Notes under the pieces: model-generated
What the model was told of the DNA's origin: nothing
Database searches by the model: none
Seen by the model: only the letters and a program-made list of their open reading frames with translations
Assembly: GCA_003476445.1 (NCBI GenBank)
Contig: DMUF01000046.1
Span: 454 to 10,079 of the forward strand
DNA from: Gammaproteobacteria bacterium
GTDB lineage: Bacteria > Pseudomonadota > Gammaproteobacteria > Pseudomonadales > Azotimanducaceae
DNA length: 9,626 nucleotides
Direction: 5' to 3'
Position numbers and translations under genes: made by a program
Shown here: in pieces, positions 1-5,624 of the stretch
Layout of the letters: every line of letters begins with the position of its first letter
How positions within the stretch are numbered: position 1 is the stretch's first letter

Positions 1-1
1 C

Positions 2-775
2 ATCGTGAGCTCGCGTCACCCCGAATTCCCCGAGGGCGCGCAGGTCACGGGATCGTTCGGCATGCAGGACTATGTTGTGAGCGACGGGCGCTCCGTCCCC
101 TTTCGTGTGGTCGACAGCACGCTTGAGCCGGAACTTCTGCTCGGCGTCCTGGGTGGCACGGGGATGACCGCGTACTTCGGGCTGCTTGAACTCGGTAAGC
201 CGCAGCCCGGCGAAACCGTGGTGGTGAGCGGCGCAGCCGGTGCCACGGGCAGCGTTGCCGGACAGATTGCGAAGATTCAGGGTTGCCGCGTGATCGGCAC
301 GGCGGGCAGCGATGAGAAGTGCCGCTGGCTCGTTGACACGCTTGGCTTCGACGCTGCAATCAACTACCGCACAGAAGACGTCGGCGCTGCGCTCGATCGC
401 CTGTGCCCGGGCGGCATCGACATCTACTTCGACAACGTGGGCGGGGACATTCTCGACCTCTGCCTCGCGCGCATCGCTACTCACGCGCGCGTCGTTCTCT
501 GTGGCGGCATCTCGCGCTACAACAAGACCGGCCCGATTCCGGGACCGACGAACTACTTCAATCTCGTGTACCGCCGCGCGCGCATGGAAGGCTTCATCGT
601 GCTCGACTACGCGGCACGCTTCCCCGCCGCCATGGCCGAGATGCGCGGCTGGATCGAAACCGGTCGCCTGCATCAGCAGGTGACGGTGATCAATGGTTTT
701 CGCTCCCTGCCCAAGGCGTTGATCGGCCTGTTCGAAGGCGTCAACACCGGCAAACTGATGGTCAAGACCAACTGA
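2..775 (+). CDS. NADPH-dependent medium-chain dehydrogenase/reductase, enone reductase type (5'-truncated by window edge)
   Basis: This is the C-terminal three quarters of a zinc-independent MDR oxidoreductase of the prostaglandin reductase / leukotriene B4 dehydrogenase / CurA group. These soluble enzymes reduce the C=C bond of alpha,beta-unsaturated carbonyls with NADPH. Counting from the GTG at 5, the Rossmann glycine motif SGAAGATGSVAG is at residues 75-86, the GTAGSDEK segment that contacts the NADPH phosphate in the family is near 98-105, and the family signature YFDNVGG is at 141-147. About 257 codons are visible against a usual length near 335-345, so roughly 80 N-terminal residues lie before the window. 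The GTG at 5 is therefore probably not the true start; the frame is open to the edge. The stop codon overlaps the ribosome binding site of the P450 that follows 10 bases later, which implies co-transcription. Family assignment is firm; the substrate is unknown, possibly an enone formed during ring or side-chain breakdown. Confidence 0.9.
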   Translation: MVSSRHPEFPEGAQVTGSFGMQDYVVSDGRSVPFRVVDSTLEPELLLGVLGGTGMTAYFGLLELGKPQPGETVVVSGAAGATGSVAGQIAKIQGCRVIGTAGSDEKCRWLVDTLGFDAAINYRTEDVGAALDRLCPGGIDIYFDNVGGDILDLCLARIATHARVVLCGGISRYNKTGPIPGPTNYFNLVYRRARMEGFIVLDYAARFPAAMAEMRGWIETGRLHQQVTVINGFRSLPKALIGLFEGVNTGKLMVKTN

Positions 776-779
776 GGAA
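774..779 (+). promoter_or_regulatory. Shine-Dalgarno of the first P450, overlapping the upstream stop codon
   Basis: GAGGAA begins on the last two bases of the reductase stop codon and ends 6 bases before the ATG at 786. The overlap suggests translational coupling of reductase and P450, and it supports the ATG at 786 as the start. Confidence 0.65.
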
Positions 780-785
780 TTTCGC

Positions 786-2048
786 ATGAGCCAGACCGAC
801 GTACTGAGCTTGCCGCTCGCCGCGAGCACGCCCATGAGTCCCGACGTGCTGCAATGTCCGCACGAGTACAACGCCCGTCTACGCCGCGAGGCGCCGGTGT
901 ACCGCTGCCCGCATACCGGCATCGTCTTCGTGTCCGACTACGACACCGTGTGCAAGGTCGCGAAGGATCATCAAACCTTTTCCAACCGCTTCGGTCAGGC
1001 GATGCGCGCCGACACCGAGATCGACCCGCGGCTGATCGAAGCCCAGAAGGAGGGCTATCCGCCGGTCGACACCATGCTGACTCAGGATCCGCCGCTGCAT
1101 CGACGCTACCGCGGCATGGTGAACGAGGCCTTTACCGCACGCCGAGTGGCGACCCTCGAGCCCGCCATCGAGCGCGTCTGCGAGGAGCTGATCGAACGCT
1201 TTGCAGACGCGGGTCGCTGCGAGTTCGTCGAGCACTTCGCGGAACGCGTGCCCATGACCGTCATTGCCGATCAGCTGGGCGTACCCCTGACGGACTACGA
1301 ACTGTTCAAGCGCTGGTCAGACGCGTTCGTGGCGCAGCTGTCGCGGCTTGCCACCCCGGATGAAGAAGTCGAAGCGGTCAAACTGATCGTGCAATTCCAG
1401 AAGTACTTTGCCGCCAAGATCGAAGAACGGCGCGCGGACCCGAAGGACGACATCATCTCGGACATCGTACATGCGCGTTTCGAGAATGAGCGCCCCCTCG
1501 ACATTCCGGAAATGCTCTCGATCCTTCAACAGCTGCTCGTGGCTGGCAACGAGACCACCACGCACTGCATCGCGGAAGGCATTCTGCTCTTGATCGACAA
1601 CCCCGATCAGCACGCGCTGCTGAAAGCCAATCCCGACCTGGTGACGAACTTCACCGAAGAAGTGCTGCGGCTTGCTACGCCCACGGCCAACATGTGGCGC
1701 GTCGCCACCGCTGACACAGAGATCAACGGGGTCGCGGTGCAGAAGGGCGGCATGGTGCAGATCCGCTTCTCATCCGCCGACCGCGATGAAGCTGTGTTTC
1801 CGCAACCGGATCGTCTCGACGTCACCCGGCCCAACGTGCGCAGCCATATCGCCTTCGGTCATGGCGTGCACATGTGTATCGGCGCGAGCCTCGCACGAGG
1901 CGAGCTGAATGTCGCATTCCGGGTGCTGATCGAGAAGCTGGACAACTTCACGCTCGACTGCCCGCGCGAAGAACTGCACTACGCTCCGAACGCGCTGTTA
2001 AGAGGACTCTCGAACCTGCCGATCCGCTTCACGCGGCGCGCCGCCTGA
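786..2048 (+). CDS. Cytochrome P450 (first of two), bacterial class I soluble type
   Basis: The 420-residue length is typical for a cytosolic bacterial P450, with no membrane anchor. In order: the C-helix motif DPPLHRRYR (101-109), the I-helix oxygen-activation motif AGNETT (253-258), the K-helix ExxR as E292-V-L-R295, and the haem loop FGHGVHMCIG (357-366) with the proximal thiolate ligand Cys364. All core motifs are intact, so the enzyme should be active. The I-helix acid is Glu rather than the more common Asp. The reaction expected for the family is NAD(P)H- and O2-dependent hydroxylation, with electrons from a ferredoxin that is not encoded in this window. It follows the enone reductase by 10 bases in the same direction, probably as one operon. 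It is clearly related to the second P450 at 5625-6920, sharing for example the stretches PEMLS and LVAGNETTT. I cannot assign a CYP family or substrate from sequence alone. Confidence 0.96.
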   Translation: MSQTDVLSLPLAASTPMSPDVLQCPHEYNARLRREAPVYRCPHTGIVFVSDYDTVCKVAKDHQTFSNRFGQAMRADTEIDPRLIEAQKEGYPPVDTMLTQDPPLHRRYRGMVNEAFTARRVATLEPAIERVCEELIERFADAGRCEFVEHFAERVPMTVIADQLGVPLTDYELFKRWSDAFVAQLSRLATPDEEVEAVKLIVQFQKYFAAKIEERRADPKDDIISDIVHARFENERPLDIPEMLSILQQLLVAGNETTTHCIAEGILLLIDNPDQHALLKANPDLVTNFTEEVLRLATPTANMWRVATADTEINGVAVQKGGMVQIRFSSADRDEAVFPQPDRLDVTRPNVRSHIAFGHGVHMCIGASLARGELNVAFRVLIEKLDNFTLDCPREELHYAPNALLRGLSNLPIRFTRRAA

Positions 2049-2062
2049 GACCAAACGGCTCA

Positions 2063-2083
2063 CCGGGGCCATCCGCGCCCCGG
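2063..2083. terminator. GC hairpin in convergent gap, possible bidirectional terminator
   Basis: A perfect 7-bp stem, CCGGGGC (2063-2069) with GCCCCGG (2077-2083), encloses a 7-base loop. It sits between the converging ends of the first P450 (2048) and the ThuA-like gene (2101). No T-tract follows on either strand, so it is not a classical intrinsic terminator. It may instead stabilise 3' ends or assist termination. Confidence 0.4.
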
Positions 2084-2100
2084 CGTCCGCCTCTGCGCTG

Positions 2101-2889
2101 TCACTGCTCGCGATGCGATACCCAGTGAATCGCATTTGCCAGGAGGCGTTGAAAATGTGGATTGGCGTACGCCACAGGGTCATCGCCACACTGCAGATAA
2201 ACGATCCGACTTTTTCCCACGGTCCGTGTCCAGCCGATCAAGTTGCTACCGGGGGCATGTGACCAACCCTCGTTATCGAACATCTTCTGATCGCGCACCA
2301 CACGCGCCGCGGAGTAGAAATTCCCCGCCGTAAACTCGTGGTCGCTCGCCAGAAGCGGCTCGACGCTGTCGTCGAACACCTCGTAAAGATAAAGCTCGTC
2401 GGTAATGTCGAACGAAGCCGGCACGCCCGCCGTGACCGGGTGGTCGCGCAGGACACGAACCGTATGGGTTACCCCGTGCCGATAGCCCGAATCCGGCCGC
2501 GCGACACCGCGCAAGGTGCCAGGCATGTACAGGAAGCGACCACCCAGCAGTTCGGCATAGCCCTCCCAGGCCGGCCAACCCGCAATGGCGTGGTGCAGAA
2601 ACACGAAGCCGAAGCCTTCGTCGACCAGAGATTCGAGCCGTGCCTTGAGGCGAGGATCAGGCGCAGGAAAGTCCGGCGCGCGATCAGGGTGAAAGCGGAT
2701 TCCCGGCATGTCATAACAGACGAACGCATCGAAGCGCCGCGCCTCGTCGGGCGCGAACAGCGCCTCCGCCGCCGGATGTTCAACGTGCGTCCAGCCAACG
2801 TCGGGCAACCCGTCGAACAAGCCGAAAAAGGCGGCACGATCAAACGGATGCCCCTTCGTAACCAGCAATACCTCGGAGCGCTGTGACAT
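2101..2889 (-). CDS. ThuA-like domain protein (class I glutamine-amidotransferase-like fold)
   Basis: A 262-residue protein matching the ThuA family (trehalose utilisation domain). Visible marks, numbered from the ATG at 2889: an N-terminal strand SEVLLVTKGHPFD (5-17), the central FGFVFLHHAIAGW block (93-105), where ordinary amidotransferases carry the nucleophilic Cys but ThuA proteins do not, the conserved DITDELYLYE (161-170), and the C-terminal GKSRIVYLQCGDD (225-237) followed by FQRLLANAIHWV. No signal peptide is evident, so it is probably cytoplasmic. ThuA proteins have been linked to sugar oxidation, but the biochemical role is poorly defined. A GTG 15 bases further upstream (2904) is in frame; I prefer ATG 2889 because GGGGAG lies 7 bases before it and the GTG would sit at the edge of that element. 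It is downstream of the receptor gene but separated from it by a strong terminator. Its role in the cluster is unknown. Confidence 0.85.
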   Translation of the reverse strand: MSQRSEVLLVTKGHPFDRAAFFGLFDGLPDVGWTHVEHPAAEALFAPDEARRFDAFVCYDMPGIRFHPDRAPDFPAPDPRLKARLESLVDEGFGFVFLHHAIAGWPAWEGYAELLGGRFLYMPGTLRGVARPDSGYRHGVTHTVRVLRDHPVTAGVPASFDITDELYLYEVFDDSVEPLLASDHEFTAGNFYSAARVVRDQKMFDNEGWSHAPGSNLIGWTRTVGKSRIVYLQCGDDPVAYANPHFQRLLANAIHWVSHREQ

Positions 2890-2896
2890 CGGTCTT

Positions 2897-2902
2897 CTCC
2901 CC
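2897..2902 (-). promoter_or_regulatory. Shine-Dalgarno deciding the ThuA-like start
   Basis: On the minus strand GGGGAG lies 7 bases upstream of the ATG at 2889. This favours 2889 over the in-frame GTG at 2904, which is directly adjacent to the element. Confidence 0.6.
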
Positions 2903-2911
2903 ACGAACGAT

Positions 2912-2938
2912 CTGCATCACCCAGTCAACATGATGCAG
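2912..2938 (-). promoter_or_regulatory. Perfect 8-bp inverted repeat upstream of the ThuA-like gene, candidate operator or 5' UTR hairpin
   Basis: CTGCATCA (2912-2919) and TGATGCAG (2931-2938) are perfect inverted repeats with an 11-base spacer. The element lies 23 to 49 bases upstream of the ATG, in the gap between the receptor terminator and the ThuA-like gene. On the minus strand the spacer contains TTGACT (2923-2928), which resembles a -35 box, but I see no matching -10 box at normal spacing. It could be a repressor or activator site or an RNA hairpin; the sequence does not decide. Confidence 0.45.
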
Positions 2939-2964
2939 CAATAGCGGGGACAGGCAACCACCAG

Positions 2965-2992
2965 AAACAAAAAGGGCCGGCAATGCCGGCCC
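2965..2992 (-). terminator. Intrinsic terminator of the TonB-dependent receptor
   Basis: Read on the minus strand, GGGCCGGC, loop ATT and GCCGGCCC form a perfect 8-bp GC stem followed directly by TTTTTGTTT. It begins 19 bases after the receptor stop codon. This is a textbook rho-independent terminator and separates receptor transcription from the ThuA-like gene downstream. Confidence 0.92.
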
Positions 2993-3011
2993 CTTGCGAA
3001 GCAGCTGGAAC

Positions 3012-5405
3012 TTAGTTGTTCCAGACCACCTCAATCGCCCAGGTCATCGGCGGAGCCCAGCCCTGGAAGCCACCGTTGGCTCCGAGAGGCAGGGTCTGCT
3101 CACGATATTCTTCATCCGTGAGGTTCTTGCCGATAACAGAGAGGACCACGTTGCGATCGTCCTGCAGCGTAATCTCGTAGCTCACCCGCGCGTCGATCAG
3201 GGTCACCCCGTCTTCGTACTCCGGGTTCGTCGAGGTGGCGCCGCCCGAAATCACCCACTCATCCGTGGCGCGGGCCGTAACGCTCGCGTCAAAGAAGTTA
3301 GCGCCGATTTCCTGGCTATAGACGAGCGTGGTCGCCCAGTTCCATTCCGGGGTGCGGCCCAGAGCGCCACCACCGACCGTGAGCAGCGGGCAGGAGTTCG
3401 GCGAGAACGAAGGCGCGCTCGGGAAGAACTGCGGATTTTCGGTCGGGTTGCAACCCGTTCCGGCAACCGGGTTCAAGCCCGCGACGCGCTCCGAGGAGAT
3501 CTCGAATTCGTCGCTCTTGTCGTCCTGATAACCACCCGCCACGATCAGGGTGAAGTTGTCGGACAGCAGCGCCGTGATCTCGGCTTCGACACCCTGAATC
3601 TCGATGTCGCCCGATGCGTTGTTCACGATCGTGTTGGTACCCGGACTACCCGGTCGCCTGTCAGTCAACACGGACGAGAACTGCGCGCCCTCAAGCAGGG
3701 TAGCGAACGCAGCCAGGTTCACCCGCAGACGGCCGTCGAGGAACTCGTTCTTCGAGCCGATTTCCCACGCATCCACGGTTTCCGGATCGTAGGTCTGGAA
3801 GCGCGAGTCGATACCGCGCATCGCATAACCACCGCTGCGGAAGCCCTGCGAATAGGACGCATAGACGTTGCTGATGTCGCTGAGCGCGTAGCTTGCCGTG
3901 AACTTGTAGATGGTGTCGTTCCAGCTGTCGCCACTCTCAGGCACCGACAGGTTGGCGTTGCCCGTTGCCTGAGTCGGCGGGGCAAGCGGCTTGCCCCCCA
4001 CCGGCGTACCGGTGAAGAACGCCGTACCGAAGTCCTTGTCGTCCTTGATGTAACGCGCGCCCGCCGACAGTTCGAGCTGATCCGTCGCCTGCCAGGTCAG
4101 GTTGGCAAAATAGCCAAGCGATTCCGTGTCTTCCGTCGACTTCTGCACGGAGTACAGCGGACCTACCTGACACAGAGCATTGGTGTTCGGATTCGGCGGA
4201 ATCACACCGGGGATACAGCCCTCAAGACCCAGCGCTACCGGGGGCAGCTGCAGAATCTGGTTCGTGCCCTGCTGGAAGTCGAGCTCCGTTTCCATGTAGA
4301 AGCCGCCGACCTGGTAGCTCCACTGGTCGTTGATGTCACCCGCCCAGCGCAGTTCCTGCGAGAAGTTGTCGTAGTCCTGCGCGCGCAGCGTATGCAGCTG
4401 CACCAGCGGCACCGCCGTCGACTGCTTGGTCGAACCGTCGAAATCCTGCCCCACGGTGTCATTCGTGGTCACGACGCCGGTGATCGAGGTCAGCGTGCCC
4501 ATATCGGTGGCGACTTCGACCTGCAGACCGAAGGAATCCACTTCATACGAGGTGAACTCGTTGAAATCGGCCTCGTTCTCAAACGGGTCTGGGCCGTTGT
4601 AACGCGGGTCCTGCGGGGGAATATCGCTCGAATCATCGATACGGTCGTAGGTCAACTGAGCCGTGATCGAGTCGGTCGGCGTCCACAGAGCGGAAACGGT
4701 GTAGCTGTCGTAGTCGACCTTCCCTGCGTCCTTGCCGGTGGTCAGGTTCTCGTAATAGCCGTCCGAGTTCTTCTGCGTTCCGCCCACCTTGAGCGCAAAC
4801 GTATCGGTCACGGGCACGTTCACGCGCGCCTTGTAGATCGCCTCACCATAACGACCCGTCAGGAAGGAGCCGTTGAACCCGAACCGGTCGGTGTTCGGCT
4901 TGACGCGGGTCGCCACGATCGTGCCGCCCGTGGTGTTCTTGCCGTACAGCACGCCTTGCGGTCCCCGGTTCACTTCGACCTGCTCGATGTCGAACGTGTC
5001 GATCAGCTGGCCAGTGCTTGAGGGCTGAAACAGACCATCGACAATGACGCCAACCGCAGACGACTGCGTCTTTTCGATGTCCGCGTAACCCTGACCGCGG
5101 ATAAAAATGGAGCCAGCGGACGGGCCCGCTGTGTTCATACCGATGAACACGTTCGGCATCAGGCCGTCGAAGTCGCGCAGCGAACGGGGCGCCACGCGGG
5201 CGATGTCCGCTTCGGTGAAAGCGGTCACGGACACAGGGACATCCTGAAGAGATTCCTCTGTGCGACGCGAAGTTACGATGATTTCCTCGATCACGCCGGA
5301 CGAATCACGTTCTGCCGCAACGGCTGCGGCAATCGGTGTCATGACGAACGAGCCAGCCAACGCTGACCACGCGGCCACCACACCCAACGGTGTCAGTTTG
5401 CGCAT
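3012..5405 (-). CDS. TonB-dependent outer-membrane receptor
   Basis: A 797-residue receptor of normal length for the family, which carries siderophores, vitamins or hydrophobic organic substrates across the outer membrane using the TonB-ExbBD proton-motive system. Residues 1 to about 30 form a signal peptide (positive MRK, hydrophobic core, AVA-A cleavage region). A TonB-box-like stretch IEEIIVTSRR follows at 39-48, then the plug domain with VPVSVTAF (56-63) and EVNRGPQGVLYGKNTTGG (144-161). The rest is the beta-barrel, including the GFRSGGYAM block (521-529), YDPETVDAWEIGSK (539-552) and a late GKNLTDEEY motif. The only cysteines form two close pairs, C397/C412 and C652/C672. The protein ends in W-N-N rather than a terminal aromatic. 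ATG 5405 has AGGGGAG 10 bases upstream. It is divergent from the second P450 and ends in a strong terminator. The gene neighbourhood suggests uptake of the cluster's organic substrate rather than iron, but this is inference. Confidence 0.96.
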   Translation of the reverse strand: MRKLTPLGVVAAWSALAGSFVMTPIAAAVAAERDSSGVIEEIIVTSRRTEESLQDVPVSVTAFTEADIARVAPRSLRDFDGLMPNVFIGMNTAGPSAGSIFIRGQGYADIEKTQSSAVGVIVDGLFQPSSTGQLIDTFDIEQVEVNRGPQGVLYGKNTTGGTIVATRVKPNTDRFGFNGSFLTGRYGEAIYKARVNVPVTDTFALKVGGTQKNSDGYYENLTTGKDAGKVDYDSYTVSALWTPTDSITAQLTYDRIDDSSDIPPQDPRYNGPDPFENEADFNEFTSYEVDSFGLQVEVATDMGTLTSITGVVTTNDTVGQDFDGSTKQSTAVPLVQLHTLRAQDYDNFSQELRWAGDINDQWSYQVGGFYMETELDFQQGTNQILQLPPVALGLEGCIPGVIPPNPNTNALCQVGPLYSVQKSTEDTESLGYFANLTWQATDQLELSAGARYIKDDKDFGTAFFTGTPVGGKPLAPPTQATGNANLSVPESGDSWNDTIYKFTASYALSDISNVYASYSQGFRSGGYAMRGIDSRFQTYDPETVDAWEIGSKNEFLDGRLRVNLAAFATLLEGAQFSSVLTDRRPGSPGTNTIVNNASGDIEIQGVEAEITALLSDNFTLIVAGGYQDDKSDEFEISSERVAGLNPVAGTGCNPTENPQFFPSAPSFSPNSCPLLTVGGGALGRTPEWNWATTLVYSQEIGANFFDASVTARATDEWVISGGATSTNPEYEDGVTLIDARVSYEITLQDDRNVVLSVIGKNLTDEEYREQTLPLGANGGFQGWAPPMTWAIEVVWNN

Positions 5406-5415
5406 GTCGGATCTA

Positions 5416-5422
5416 CTCCCCT
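5416..5422 (-). promoter_or_regulatory. Shine-Dalgarno of the TonB-dependent receptor
   Basis: On the minus strand AGGGGAG lies 10 bases before the ATG at 5405. The spacing is slightly long but acceptable, and the signal peptide begins directly at this ATG, which supports the start. Confidence 0.55.
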
Positions 5423-5463
5423 GGGCGGCAAGACCGCCACATCTGTTTATTGGATAACCATTC

Positions 5464-5493
5464 CATCGGTATATGCGAATCTACATATCGATG
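5464..5493. promoter_or_regulatory. Imperfect dyad, candidate operator shared by receptor and second P450
   Basis: CATCGGTATATG (5464-5475) faces CATATCGATG (5484-5493) across 8 bases. The arms match except for a two-base insertion (GT) in the left arm; the inner five bases ATATG/CATAT are perfectly inverted. It lies in the AT-rich part of the divergent gap and overlaps the weak promoter candidate for the receptor, the position expected for a repressor operator. The cognate regulator is not in the window. Confidence 0.45.
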
Positions 5494-5612
5494 AAACTGC
5501 TCACGACTATTGGGCCGATCGCGGCGCCTTTTTAGAGGATGGTCGACGCAGAGTCAATCCGGGAGAGTCGAGGGATGTCTGCGCCCGCGATATCATCGAG
5601 ACCGGGTTTCAA

Positions 5613-5618
5613 GGGGGA
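5613..5618 (+). promoter_or_regulatory. Shine-Dalgarno deciding the second P450 start
   Basis: GGGGGA ends 6 bases before the ATG at 5625. The alternative in-frame ATG at 5619 directly abuts this element, too close for initiation, so 5625 is chosen. Confidence 0.65.
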
Positions 5619-5624
5619 ATGATC

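Larger units (their letters stand above)
5406..5624. promoter_or_regulatory. Divergent control region between the TonB receptor and the second P450
   Basis: This 219-base gap separates the start codons of two outward-reading genes and must hold promoters for both unless transcription enters from elsewhere. About 5440-5500 is clearly more AT-rich than the surroundings and holds the dyad annotated at 5464-5493. On the minus strand, TTTCAT and TATACC separated by 17 bases overlap this dyad and are a weak candidate promoter for the receptor. I see no convincing sigma-70 promoter for the P450. No small gene is evident. Confidence 0.5.

Noticed and set aside
2338..2886. A 182-codon open frame antisense to the ThuA-like gene
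   Set aside because: It has Arg-rich shadow composition and no domain, and lies opposite a clear ThuA-family protein.
2890..2904. GTG at 2904 as start of the ThuA-like gene
   Set aside because: The five extra residues would contain the ribosome binding site itself (GGGGAG at 2897-2902), which is properly spaced for ATG 2889.
2923..2928. TTGACT as a sigma-70 -35 box for the ThuA-like gene
   Set aside because: No acceptable -10 hexamer occurs 16 to 18 bases downstream on the minus strand; it is mentioned only as part of the inverted repeat.
2994..5021. A 675-codon open frame on the plus strand, antisense to the receptor gene
   Set aside because: It starts within the terminator region, is rich in Arg, Val and His with no recognisable domain, and is fully explained by codon bias of the GC-rich receptor gene on the other strand, which has a signal peptide, family motifs, ribosome binding site and terminator.
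5513..5534. GC stem GCCG/CGGC followed by GCCTTTTTA in the divergent gap, resembling a terminator
   Set aside because: The stem is only 4 bp, is separated from the T-run, and lies upstream of the second P450 where a terminator on that strand would have no gene to end.
5619..5624. ATG at 5619 as start of the second P450
   Set aside because: It directly abuts the GGGGGA element; ATG 5625 has a 6-base spacing.
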